From JAGWRI01 sp963728785 (GTDB lineage Bacteria; Gemmatimonadota; Gemmatimonadetes; Gemmatimonadales; Gemmatimonadaceae), in assembly GCA_963728785.1 (NCBI GenBank), contig CAVSKV010000002.1:1-64000 (forward strand): a stretch of DNA of 64,000 nt, read 5' to 3'. The translations under genes were made by a program, and so were the position numbers. Positions 18,866 to 27,528 of the stretch are shown one piece after another (the first letter of the stretch is position 1; each line of letters begins with the position of its first letter). The notes beneath the pieces were generated by a model. The model ran no database searches. It was given only the letters and a program-made list of their open reading frames with translations, and had not been told where the DNA came from.

Positions 18866-19393
18866 TTACTTCTCTACTGTGATCTTCCCCACCATGCCCA
18901 TCCCGAGGTGCGGCGTGCAGAAGTACTTGTAATCGCCCGGCGTCACGCCGGCGAACGACACCGTATAGGTGGAGTTCGGGTTGATGGAGTACGGCGCCTG
19001 GAGCGGGGCCACGCTGTTCGGCATGTTCGCGGCCAACTGCGCCGCGGCACCCGACGGAATGCTGTCGGCCCAGAACGTCACGTCGTGCGGGCCGCCCGAC
19101 ACCATCGTGAACTTCACCGCGTCGCCCACATGGATCGTGAGATCCTTGGGGTCGAACCGGTAGCCCTGGGCGTCGCCCATCATCTTCACTTCCCACGTCT
19201 TGCCGGTGGCCGCCATGTAGGTGGCCGCACTGGCGGCCGCCGTCGAGGTCGAACCGGCAGGCGCTGCAGCCGGTGCGGCCGCGGCCGCCGTGCTGCTGCC
19301 GGCGGCCGGCGCCTTCTCACCGCCGCCGCATGCCACTATTGCCAGAGACAGCGCGGCCGCGGCCACGCCAACTCCAAACCGAATGTTCTTCAC
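18866..19393 (-). CDS. Plastocyanin/azurin-like copper lipoprotein
   Basis: A 175-residue protein. Lipobox LAIVAC ends the signal peptide near residue 22, and an Ala/Pro/Ser-rich linker (about residues 25-60) tethers the domain to the membrane. The cupredoxin domain shows the type-1 copper ligands: His in GGPHDVTFW, then Cys and His in YKYFCTPHLGMG with a following Met. Such proteins shuttle electrons in the periplasm. It is divergent from the ClC gene. Confidence 0.85.
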   Translation of the reverse strand: MKNIRFGVGVAAAALSLAIVACGGGEKAPAAGSSTAAAAAPAAAPAGSTSTAAASAATYMAATGKTWEVKMMGDAQGYRFDPKDLTIHVGDAVKFTMVSGGPHDVTFWADSIPSGAAAQLAANMPNSVAPLQAPYSINPNSTYTVSFAGVTPGDYKYFCTPHLGMGMVGKITVEK

Positions 19394-19514
19394 GAGTCAT
19401 CCCCCGGGTAGAAAGGGGCCGCCTGGCCCCAACATTACAGGAACACGCCGAACCAAATAGATTGCGCGGGTCAACGATACATCCGTCACCCAAACCTAAC
19501 GCCCGGCGCGCCGT

Positions 19515-21392
19515 GTGGCCGGGCGATTGCCTGTGGCTCTGCCAGCGAAAACCAGACCGGCGGTCGACGCGCCAAAATCTAATCTGCCCCGGCGGGCGCG
19601 GAAGCTCGTCCGACGCATCGTCGTCACCGGCAAGATCGTCTGGGATGAGTTCGTCAAATGGTTCAATGCCCGGGAGTTCAGCGAGAACGCCGTGCTCCTG
19701 GGATTCGCCGTGGCCATCGGCATCCTGGCGGCGCTCGGCGTGGTGGTGTTCTACAAGTCCATCGACGCCGCCTACACGGTGTTCTACGCCTGGCCGGCCC
19801 GCTACATCCCGCAGGTTACGGTCAACGCCTACCGCCCGGTCATCACGGCGCTGGGTTTCGCGGCGGCGTACTGGATCATGCACCGGGTGGGCCAGGGCCA
19901 CGAAGGGATGAACGTGCCCGACGTCCAGCTGGCCATGGTCAAGCGGGGCGGCTACATCCCGTCGCGGCCCGCGCTGGCCCGCACGGTGGCCAGCGCCGTG
20001 ACCATCGGCAGCGGCGGGTCGGCCGGCAGCGAAGGCCCTGTGGTGGTGCTGGGGGCGGCCATCGCGTCGTGGCTCGCACGGCGCTTCCGCTTCGAGCCGG
20101 CCCGGGTGCGGGTGCTCGTGGGATGCGCCACGGGGGCGGCCATCAGCGCCGCGTTCAACGCTCCGCTGGCCGGCGCCTTCTTCGCGCTCGAGGAGACGCT
20201 CGGCACGCTCTCCGGTATGTCGTTCGCCCCCGTCGTGGTGTCGAGCGTCATGGCCGCCGTGGTCTCGCGGTCGGTGTTCGGCAATCACCCGGCGTTCTTC
20301 ATTCCGAAGGAATACGGTTACACGCACCTGAGCGAGGTGCTGGTGTTCTTCCCGCTGCTGGGCGTCGTGGCGGGACTGGTGGCCGCAGGGTTCGTGCGCA
20401 CCTATTTCCGGTTGGGCGACTGGGTCAAGAAGCAGCCGTACTCGCCGGTCAAGGTCGCGGCCATCGGCGGCGCGCTGGTGGGAGTGCTCGTGTTCATCTC
20501 GCAGGGACTGCTGGTGGGCTACGGGCACCTTGCCATCCACGTGGACCTGTTCGGCCGACTCTCGTGGTACGCCCTGCTGGCGCTGGCGCTTGGCAACATC
20601 CTCGCCACGTCGCTCACGCTCAACACCGGTGGCTCGGGTGGCGTGTTCACGCCGTCACTCTACATCGGGGCGGCCACGGGAGGTGCCGTGGGCAGCGCGC
20701 TGGCCGCGGCCTGGCCCGGCGGCGGCATTCACCCCGAAGCATACGGCATGGTGGGCATGGGGGCGATGATCGCCGGCGCCACCGACGCCCCGATCACCGG
20801 CATCCTGCTGGTGTTCGAGATGACCAACGACTACGCGATCATGCTGCCGCTCATGCTCACGGTGGTCATCGCCCACACCATCGCCCGCCGCCTCGAACCC
20901 GATTCCCTGTACAGCGGATGGCTGCGGCGGCAGGGGGAGTCGGTGGTGCACGGCGCCGACCGCGATACACTCGCCGGTCTGCGGGTGGCCGACGCCTACG
21001 AGCGCGACGCCGTGGTGCTCGACGAGAACGCGCCGGTGCACGACTTCATGCTCCAGTTGGGCAACAGCGACCAAGCGTACTTCCCCGTCGTGGACGCCGA
21101 CGGGCTGCTCGTAGGGGTGGTGGCGATTGCCGATCTGGGCGAGGTGACGGCCCACTCCGGGAACCTGGCCGACCTGATCGTGGCGGCCGACGTGGCCCGC
21201 CTCACCGAAACGGTGACGCCCGACGACTCCCTGCTCGTGGCCATCCGCAAGATGGGCGTTCGCGGCGCGGGGGCGGTGCCCGTGGTGGACGGGCCGGACG
21301 GCCGGTATCTGGGGCTCATCACGCGCAGCCACGTGCTGAGCCTGTACGAGCGCTCCGTCACCGAATCGCAAATGCGCAACCCCGCGGCGTAG
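19515..21392 (+). CDS. ClC-family chloride channel/transporter with CBS domains
   Basis: A 625-residue protein from GTG 19515. The ClC core has GSGGSAGSEGPVVVLG near residues 165-180, with the gating Glu, FNAPLAGAFFALEETLG near 215-231, where EE matches the internal proton-pathway glutamate region of Escherichia coli ClC, and TLNTGGSGGVFTPSLYIG near 370. About ten membrane spans run to residue 460. Two CBS domains follow (about residues 490-610). The two glutamates suggest Cl-/H+ antiport rather than a channel. That is inference. Confidence 0.9.
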   Translation: MAGRLPVALPAKTRPAVDAPKSNLPRRARKLVRRIVVTGKIVWDEFVKWFNAREFSENAVLLGFAVAIGILAALGVVVFYKSIDAAYTVFYAWPARYIPQVTVNAYRPVITALGFAAAYWIMHRVGQGHEGMNVPDVQLAMVKRGGYIPSRPALARTVASAVTIGSGGSAGSEGPVVVLGAAIASWLARRFRFEPARVRVLVGCATGAAISAAFNAPLAGAFFALEETLGTLSGMSFAPVVVSSVMAAVVSRSVFGNHPAFFIPKEYGYTHLSEVLVFFPLLGVVAGLVAAGFVRTYFRLGDWVKKQPYSPVKVAAIGGALVGVLVFISQGLLVGYGHLAIHVDLFGRLSWYALLALALGNILATSLTLNTGGSGGVFTPSLYIGAATGGAVGSALAAAWPGGGIHPEAYGMVGMGAMIAGATDAPITGILLVFEMTNDYAIMLPLMLTVVIAHTIARRLEPDSLYSGWLRRQGESVVHGADRDTLAGLRVADAYERDAVVLDENAPVHDFMLQLGNSDQAYFPVVDADGLLVGVVAIADLGEVTAHSGNLADLIVAADVARLTETVTPDDSLLVAIRKMGVRGAGAVPVVDGPDGRYLGLITRSHVLSLYERSVTESQMRNPAA

Positions 21393-21414
21393 CCGCGGCG
21401 CCGGGTGCTGCAAC

Positions 21415-22308
21415 TCAGCCCGGGTTGGGCACGTTGGACTCGTTGCCGTCGCTCATCGACAAGTACGTGGGCGAGACGGCGAGCGCTCCTCGCATCCAAT
21501 CGTCGGCGGTGGTGAGCCGGCCCACGTAGAAGTTGCCGAATTCCCCGTACTTGGCGCTCGCTTCGTCGAACCGCATCTCGCTCACGATCTTCTTGAACTC
21601 CAGCGGGTCGGCGGCGAACAGCGTCACCGCCCACTCCCACAGGTCGAGTCCGATGGACCCGCTGATGATCTGGAGCACGCGGCCGGCGTACTTCCGCCCG
21701 GTGAGCCCGTGCCACTTCATCAGCTCGCTGCGCTCGTCGATCGGCAGCGCATACCAGTTCTGCCCGGTGTCCCGCTTCTTGTTCATCGGGTACACGCACA
21801 CGTACGGCATGCTCCCGTCCGGACGCGGCGGGTACAACCGCCTGCGCGCGTGCTCCGTGGCCATTTCGGCGTCAATGCGCTTCTGCAGTTCCGCCTTGTA
21901 ATTGGCATCGCCCACCTTGCCGCCGCGGGCCGCCGCGTCTCGCGCCAGCTGCGCCGTCACGTAGTACAGCCCGGCCTCGGCCACGCTCAGAAAGTATTCC
22001 ACGGGCACCAGGAAGTCGCTCAACCATGCCCGCGCCAGCCGCTGCTGCGCCACGCCAAGCGCATCCAGCGTGGGTCGGAAGTGCATGATCAGCAGGTCGG
22101 CCTTCGACCCGACCAGCGAAACGAGCGTGCTCCACCCTTCGCTGCCGTCGCCGCCGTCCACCTCGGCCATCGCGGCCGCGAATTCGCGGGCCACCGTGTC
22201 GCGGTCCGCACTCGGCAGGGCGCGCAGGGCGGCCCGGTCCACCGCGAACGCCTGCTGCAACTGGTACCACCCCTCGAGGGTCTCCGGCGCCAATGCTGGT
22301 GTCGTCAT
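21415..22308 (-). CDS. hemQ: Coproheme decarboxylase / chlorite-dismutase-like HemQ
   Basis: A 297-residue protein. VYPMNKKRDTGQNWYALPID contains the YPMNK segment that carries the reactive Tyr in HemQ, LMKWHGLTGRKYAGRV carries the proximal heme His, and GSIGLDLWEWAVTLFAADPL with EMRFDEASAKYGEFGNFYVG is the C-terminal ferredoxin-like half. HemQ removes two propionate groups from coproheme to make heme b in the coproporphyrin-dependent pathway of Gram-positives and some other phyla. The gene is followed upstream on the same strand by an aminotransferase gene 68 bp away. Confidence 0.93.
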   Translation of the reverse strand: MTTPALAPETLEGWYQLQQAFAVDRAALRALPSADRDTVAREFAAAMAEVDGGDGSEGWSTLVSLVGSKADLLIMHFRPTLDALGVAQQRLARAWLSDFLVPVEYFLSVAEAGLYYVTAQLARDAAARGGKVGDANYKAELQKRIDAEMATEHARRRLYPPRPDGSMPYVCVYPMNKKRDTGQNWYALPIDERSELMKWHGLTGRKYAGRVLQIISGSIGLDLWEWAVTLFAADPLEFKKIVSEMRFDEASAKYGEFGNFYVGRLTTADDWMRGALAVSPTYLSMSDGNESNVPNPG

Positions 22309-22375
22309 GGTTCCAAGATCGCCCCATGCGCCCGCTATGCAAAGGGCGCGGCCCGCGGGCCGGCCTGTCTCGGCG

Positions 22376-23638
22376 CTAGCGCAACGCCGGGAGCGAAGCG
22401 CGCAGGCGCGGAATCAGCTCGCGCACGTCGCGCGGCGACACGGCCCCCACCGAGAGACGGAACCACCCCGTCTCCTCGTGCTGGCCGAACGCCTGGAAAG
22501 GCACGGCCGCCAGCCCCGCTGATTCCAGTAGATAGCGACGTATGGCCTCGTTGCCGTCCAGCGTCAGGCCGTCCGGGGTGCGTTTGCCGTGCAGGCCGAA
22601 CCGCGCGCTCAGATAGATGGCGCCCTGCGGTTCGGTGCTCTCCACGGCGAACCCCCCGGCCCTGAGCTGCTCGATCCCTTCGGCCAGCAACGACAGCCGC
22701 TCCTGCAGGTCGCGGACCATCGCCGCGTGGTACGTGTGGATATCGTCCTCGGCGCAGAGAAGGTCCGCCGTGGCCATCTGCTCGGGACGCGGCGCCCAGG
22801 CGCCGATGTGCGTGAGCAGGTCGGCCATGCTCCTGATCACGTCGGCGGGGCCCACCCCCCAGCCCACACGCAGGCCGGTCGCGGCGAACGCCTTGGAGAT
22901 GCCGTCCACGAACACCGTGTATTCGGCCATCTCCGGCCGCAGACTCACCGGATTCACGTGGTGGGCCCCGCCGAACGTCAGCATCCAGTAGATCTGGTCG
23001 TAGAGCAGGAACAGCGGCCGCTCGCCGGATCCCCGCCGCGCGTTCTCGCGCAGCACGAGGTCGCAGATGTCGCCCAGCTGCTCGGCCGTGAACATCGTGC
23101 CCGTGGGGTTCGACGGCGAGTTGAGCGAGAGCAGCGACGCTCCGCGCACCGCCCGCTCCAGCATCGCAGCCGTGGGCATGAAGTTGGTGTCGGCGCCGCA
23201 TGCGATTTCCACCGCCTTGGCCCCCACGATGTTCGCGTAATGATTGTTGTTCCAACTCGGAACGGGGTACACCACGCGATCGCCGGCGTTCACCAGCGTC
23301 TGGTACGCGGCGTGGATCACCGGGCGCCCGCCCGACGTGATCACCACTCCTTCAGTCGGATAAGCCAGCCCGAGCTCGCGCTCGTAGAATGCGGCCACCG
23401 CCTTGCGCAGTTCCAGCACGCCATTGGACGGCGGGTAGTTGGTCTGTCCCTTTGCTACGTAGTCCGCAATGCCGCGCGCCAGCCGCTGGGGCACGCGGAA
23501 CTCGGTGGGCGAGAAGTCGCCCACGGTGAGATTGCAGATCGGCTTGCCCTGCGCGATCAGCTCACGCACCTGGGCGCCGATCCTGAGAATTTCGGAGCCG
23601 ACGAGCCCCTGCGCGAGGTGAGACAGACGTGCACTCAT
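22376..23638 (-). CDS. PLP-dependent class I/II aminotransferase
   Basis: A 420-residue fold-type I aminotransferase. TNYPPSNGVLELRKAVAAFY is the N-terminal substrate-binding region, SLNSPSNPTGTMFTAEQL contains the PLP-contacting Asn, LYDQIYW the Asp/Tyr pair, and VDGISKAFAATGLRVGWGVG the Schiff-base Lys near residue 248. The C-terminal Arg for the substrate carboxylate lies in TGWFRLSVGAV. It resembles aspartate and aromatic aminotransferases. The substrate is not determinable. Its ATG overlaps the stop of the upstream cupredoxin gene by four bases. Confidence 0.9.
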   Translation of the reverse strand: MSARLSHLAQGLVGSEILRIGAQVRELIAQGKPICNLTVGDFSPTEFRVPQRLARGIADYVAKGQTNYPPSNGVLELRKAVAAFYERELGLAYPTEGVVITSGGRPVIHAAYQTLVNAGDRVVYPVPSWNNNHYANIVGAKAVEIACGADTNFMPTAAMLERAVRGASLLSLNSPSNPTGTMFTAEQLGDICDLVLRENARRGSGERPLFLLYDQIYWMLTFGGAHHVNPVSLRPEMAEYTVFVDGISKAFAATGLRVGWGVGPADVIRSMADLLTHIGAWAPRPEQMATADLLCAEDDIHTYHAAMVRDLQERLSLLAEGIEQLRAGGFAVESTEPQGAIYLSARFGLHGKRTPDGLTLDGNEAIRRYLLESAGLAAVPFQAFGQHEETGWFRLSVGAVSPRDVRELIPRLRASLPALR

Positions 23639-24129
23639 CGAGATCCGCCCTCCCTGTTGGCCGTCACCGCGCCCGGCGCGAGCACCACCAGCGTGCCGTG
23701 CATCATCGGCAGGTGCGCCGGAATCGCACAGGCAAACTCGTAGATGCCCGGCACGCCGGCCACGTAGGTGGTGTCCACCACGTGCTGGCCAGGCAGTTTC
23801 ACGAAGAAATCGTGCAGCACGAAGTTGTGGTCGTCGTCCTCGGGATTCACGAAATGGAAGTGGATCGTGTCGCCGGCCACCACCGTGATCGTGCTCGGCT
23901 CGAACCCGTATACCTCCTTGCCCTCCAGCACCCCGCCCTTGGCGAAGTCCTGCTTGAGAAAGGGGAGCACGGCGGCGTCCTCCTTCACCATCAGGGCCAC
24001 GGTGGTCACGGTTACGTACCGCGCGTGGGGTGCGTACGCCGCCTGCGCCGCCTGATGCGCCGGAGCGCAGGCAGTGGCGACGGCGAGCGCGGCGGCGCCA
24101 AGGACGATCCAGCGGTGGGAGGAGGGCAA
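23635..24129 (-). CDS. Cupredoxin-like copper lipoprotein
   Basis: A 164-residue protein with signal peptide and lipobox (LAVATAC, Cys near residue 21). The cupredoxin core has STITVVAGDTIHFHFVNPED, DDHNFVLHDF with the first His ligand, and YEFACAIPAHLPMMHGTLVV with Cys-His-Met. It is probably membrane-anchored and periplasmic, for copper binding or electron transfer. It overlaps the aminotransferase start (ATGA) and is thus co-translated with an enzyme of unrelated chemistry. Confidence 0.8.
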   Translation of the reverse strand: MPSSHRWIVLGAAALAVATACAPAHQAAQAAYAPHARYVTVTTVALMVKEDAAVLPFLKQDFAKGGVLEGKEVYGFEPSTITVVAGDTIHFHFVNPEDDDHNFVLHDFFVKLPGQHVVDTTYVAGVPGIYEFACAIPAHLPMMHGTLVVLAPGAVTANREGGSR

Positions 24130-24209
24130 GACGGTGACTCCGGAAGGGACGCGTCAGAACAGTATCACGCCAACGCGCCCGCTCAAAGGCGGCGCCAGCG
24201 CCGGCGCTG

Positions 24210-26822
24210 CTACACTCTGCCCGAGCCGAGCAACGCCCGCTTCACCAGTTGCGTGACCACCAGGTAGCCGGCCACGATGGCCGCCAGATAGCCCCAGTAC
24301 GCGGCGGGCAGCCGCACCAGCCCCAGCTCCTTGGCGAACGGCGACGCCGGCAGCCACGCCCCTACCACGATCACCAGCAGTGTGGTGGCGGCCAGCTGCC
24401 AACTGGAACGGCTCTGAAGGAACGGCACCTTGGCCGTGCGGATCACGTGGATGATGAGCGTCTGCGTGATGAGCGACTCCACGAACCACCCCGTCTGGAA
24501 CAGCGCCTGGTGCGCCACGTCCCGCGCTCCGAGCACGAACCAGAGCACGGCGAAGGTCGCGTAGTCGAACAGCGAACTCACCGGCCCCACGAACAGGATG
24601 AACCGGCGAATGTCCGACACCGACCAGGGCCGCGGCGCCTGCACCTGCTCGGGGTCCACGTTGTCGTTGGGAATCGGCACCTGCGAGACGTCGTACAGCA
24701 GGTTGTTGGTGAGCACCTGGATGGGCGCCATGGGCAGGAACGGCAGGATGGCGCTCGCGCCGAGCACGCTGAACATGTTGCCGAAGTTGGAGCTGGCGCC
24801 CATCCGCACGTACTTGAGGATGTTGGCGAACACCTTGCGCCCCTCGCGCACGCCCTCGTCCAGCACCATCAGGCTCTTCTCGAGCAGGATGATGTCGGCC
24901 GATTCCTTGGCCACGTCCACCGCCGAGTCCACCGAAATGCCCACATCGGCGGCGTGCAGCGCCGGCGCGTCGTTGATGCCGTCACCCAGGAATCCCACCA
25001 CGTGCCCGCGCGAGCGCAGCACCTGGATGATCCGCTGCTTGTGGCCCGGCGACAGGTGCGCGCAGATGCCGGCGCCGTCCAGCGCCGAGCCCAGTTCGTC
25101 GTCGCTCATCTTGTCGATCGCCGGCCCGAGCAGCGGCGCGTCGGCGGGGAGGCCCACCTGGCGGCACACGCAGGCCGTCACCAGTTCGTTGTCCCCGGTG
25201 AGCACCTTCACGGTCACGCCGTCGCGCCGCAGCGCCGCGATGGCCGGCCCGGCGGTCTCCTTGGGCGGGTCCAGAAAGGCCACGTATCCGCTCAGCACCA
25301 GGGTCGCCTCGTCCGCGATCGTATAATGGTCGCGCACGGGCAATTCGCGGCTCGCCACGGCCAGCACGCGGAACCCCTCGGCGCTCAGCCGCTCGTATTC
25401 GTCCTGCACGTCGTTCACCACCGCGGGCTCGATGGCCGTGACCTGGCCGTGCGACTCGAAGGTCGTGCACCGGGCCAGCAGTTCGTCGTGCGCCCCCTTG
25501 GCGATCAGTCGCCGCGTCCCGTCCGGTGCGGCGACGATCACCGACATGATCTTGCGTTCGAAGTCGAACGGCAACTCGTCCACCAGTGTGTAGCCGTCGG
25601 GCACGCGCGTGCCGTGCTCGTCGGCGAACCGCACCACCGCCCGGTCGAGCAGGTTCCGCAGCCCCGTCTGGAACCGGCTCACGAAAAGCGCGTCGAGCAA
25701 CACCCGCTCGCTCTCCTCGCCGGTCACGTCGCAGTGGTGCTGGAGGATCACACGGTCCATGGTGAGCGTGCCCGTCTTGTCGGTGCAGAGCACGTCCATG
25801 GCCCCGAAGTTCTGGATCGCCGCCAGCCGCTTGACGATCACCTTCTTGCGCGACATCGCCACGGCGCCGCGCGACAGCCCCACCGAGACGATCATCGGCA
25901 GCATCTCGGGGGTGAGGCCCACGGCCACCGCCAGCGCGAACACGAACGCTTCGCGCCATCCGTGCCCGGTGAGGCCGTTGATGAGGAACACCAGCGGCAC
26001 CATCACCGCCATGAACCGGATCATGAGCCAAGTGAAGCCGGCCACGCCACGATCGAAGCTCGTCTCCTCCTCGGGTTCGGTGAGCGAGCCGGCCAGACTG
26101 CCCAGGTACGTGGCGGCCCCTGTCGCCGCCACGACACCCGTGCCCATGCCGCTGGCCACGCTCGTGCCCAGAAAGCAGAGGTTGGTCGAGTCGGCCGGTG
26201 ACGTGACCGCCGCAGAGCCGGCGGCCAACGGCTTGGCGAACTTCTCCACCGGCAGCGACTCGCCGGTGAGACTGGCCTGGTTCACGAACAGGTCGCGCGC
26301 CGTAAGCACCCGCAGGTCCGCGGGAATCATGTCGCCGGCGGACAGCGACACCACGTCGCCGCGCACGATCTCGTGCAGCGGGATTTCCCGCGACGCACCG
26401 TTGCGAATGACCGTGGCCGTGACCCGGATCATGGCCTTGAGCGCCGCCGCCGAGCGGTCGGCGCGGGCCTCCTGCACGAACCGCAGCGACACGCCGATCA
26501 AGATCATCACCCCCATGATCGACGCGGCCCGCGGGTCGCCGGTGGCCAGCGACACCGACGCCAGCACGGCGAGCAGCACGACCACGGGATTCCGAAGCGC
26601 GCGCCACAACCGCTGCCAGTCGGTGACGTGCTCGGCCTCGGCGATCTGATTGGGGCCGTCGGCGGCCAGGCGCTCGGCGGCTTGGCCCTCGGTCAACCCC
26701 TGGGCCGTGGTCTCGAGGCGCGCCAGCACCGCCGGCGCGTCGAGCAGTGCCAGTTCCCCCACGAGGGGCGCGATGCGAATGGCGGGGACTGCGTGTCTGC
26801 TCTTCGGCTTTACCGGTGGCAT
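24210..26822 (-). CDS. mgtA: Mg2+-transporting P-type ATPase (P3B)
   Basis: A protein of about 870 residues taken from MPPVKPK at 26822; an earlier in-frame ATG at 26846 is possible. It has the actuator motif ASLTGESLPVEKF, the phosphorylation site CTDKTGTLTMDRV near residue 345, the hinge GDGINDAPALHAADVGISVD, and the MgtA-type M5-M6 region KYVRMGASSNFGNMFSVLGA followed by LTNNLLYDVSQVPIPNDNVD. The last segment is characteristic of MgtA/MgtB. It imports Mg2+ driven by ATP. No leader RNA could be recognised in the 130 bp upstream. Confidence 0.93.
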   Translation of the reverse strand: MPPVKPKSRHAVPAIRIAPLVGELALLDAPAVLARLETTAQGLTEGQAAERLAADGPNQIAEAEHVTDWQRLWRALRNPVVVLLAVLASVSLATGDPRAASIMGVMILIGVSLRFVQEARADRSAAALKAMIRVTATVIRNGASREIPLHEIVRGDVVSLSAGDMIPADLRVLTARDLFVNQASLTGESLPVEKFAKPLAAGSAAVTSPADSTNLCFLGTSVASGMGTGVVAATGAATYLGSLAGSLTEPEEETSFDRGVAGFTWLMIRFMAVMVPLVFLINGLTGHGWREAFVFALAVAVGLTPEMLPMIVSVGLSRGAVAMSRKKVIVKRLAAIQNFGAMDVLCTDKTGTLTMDRVILQHHCDVTGEESERVLLDALFVSRFQTGLRNLLDRAVVRFADEHGTRVPDGYTLVDELPFDFERKIMSVIVAAPDGTRRLIAKGAHDELLARCTTFESHGQVTAIEPAVVNDVQDEYERLSAEGFRVLAVASRELPVRDHYTIADEATLVLSGYVAFLDPPKETAGPAIAALRRDGVTVKVLTGDNELVTACVCRQVGLPADAPLLGPAIDKMSDDELGSALDGAGICAHLSPGHKQRIIQVLRSRGHVVGFLGDGINDAPALHAADVGISVDSAVDVAKESADIILLEKSLMVLDEGVREGRKVFANILKYVRMGASSNFGNMFSVLGASAILPFLPMAPIQVLTNNLLYDVSQVPIPNDNVDPEQVQAPRPWSVSDIRRFILFVGPVSSLFDYATFAVLWFVLGARDVAHQALFQTGWFVESLITQTLIIHVIRTAKVPFLQSRSSWQLAATTLLVIVVGAWLPASPFAKELGLVRLPAAYWGYLAAIVAGYLVVTQLVKRALLGSGRV

Positions 26823-26959
26823 GCCCCAGTGTCCCGAGCGCCGCATGGGCGCGGCCGTGGTCGTGGTACGGGTCCCGCTGGAAGGTAACGCTCGCGCAGG
26901 ATGCCCGCCGCTGGGCTACGCACGAACGCGGGGCGGGAGCCGAAGCCCGCGCGTGAACC

Positions 26960-27388
26960 CTAGGCCAAGGCCGCCGCCGGCACTTCGATCCGCACATCCA
27001 CCTCGGCTCCATGCACCAGGGTGTGGTGCGCCGGGCAGCTGCGCGCGACCCGCTCCAGCATGTCCGCGTACTGCGGGGGCAGCGCCTGCGGAAGAAGCAC
27101 GCGGACGGTGTACAGAGCGATCCGGCCTGGGTTCTGCGCGCTCATCTGATCGAGTTCCACGCGCATTCCCTCATAAGGAAGCCCGCGGGCCGCGCAGAAC
27201 TGCTGCACATAGAGGGCGATGCAGGTGCCGAGCGACGCCCCGATGAGTTCGAGCGGCATGGGACCGGCGTCCTCGCCGACGCCCGCCGGTTGGTCCACGA
27301 TGAGGCGGTGCGACCGGATCTGGGCGGCGAACCTGAGCCCGCCTTCGTGGGTGATCACCATCGGTCCCCGCCCTTGCTGCCTGGCCAT
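26960..27388 (-). CDS. OsmC/Ohr-type protein
   Basis: A 142-residue protein starting MARQQGRGPMVITHEGG with AGGAG eight bases before the ATG. GPMPLELIGASLGTCIALYV holds the first redox Cys and VARSCPAHHTLVHG the second, as in OsmC-family thiol peroxidases that reduce organic hydroperoxides. The family also has thioesterase-like members. A perfect inverted repeat at 27404-27435 overlaps the promoter region, so regulation by a dimeric repressor such as a MarR/OhrR-type protein is likely, although no such gene is nearby. Confidence 0.88.
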   Translation of the reverse strand: MARQQGRGPMVITHEGGLRFAAQIRSHRLIVDQPAGVGEDAGPMPLELIGASLGTCIALYVQQFCAARGLPYEGMRVELDQMSAQNPGRIALYTVRVLLPQALPPQYADMLERVARSCPAHHTLVHGAEVDVRIEVPAAALA

Positions 27389-27403
27389 CGATGCTTCTCC
27401 TGT

Positions 27404-27435
27404 ATGAGTATATAACGAACTAGCAATATACTCAT
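27404..27435 (-). promoter_or_regulatory. Perfect palindromic operator upstream of osmC
   Basis: ATGAGTATAT (27404-27413) and ATATACTCAT (27426-27435) form a perfect ten-base inverted repeat with a 12-base spacer, in AT-rich sequence that stands out in this GC-rich region. It begins 16 bases before the OsmC start codon and overlaps TATACT-like -10 hexamers. Confidence 0.75.
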
Positions 27436-27528
27436 TGTAACGACCCGGCCGGCGAGCCGCCAGTCCTGACCTTGCCCCGCTCTTACCGCGCGGTGGAAGG
27501 CGCCGCCAGATCAATGCGGCGGCTGGGT

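Noticed and set aside
19317..20540. 407-residue minus-strand ORF opposite the ClC gene
   Set aside because: Its composition (His/Arg/Gln-rich) is typical of a reverse-frame shadow, and the plus-strand ClC motifs are unambiguous.
24982..27012. 676-residue minus-strand ORF overlapping mgtA in another frame
   Set aside because: It is Arg/Gly/Ala-rich and lacks any motif, while the frame with DKTGTLT and other P-type motifs is clearly the gene. Long shadow frames are expected at this GC content.
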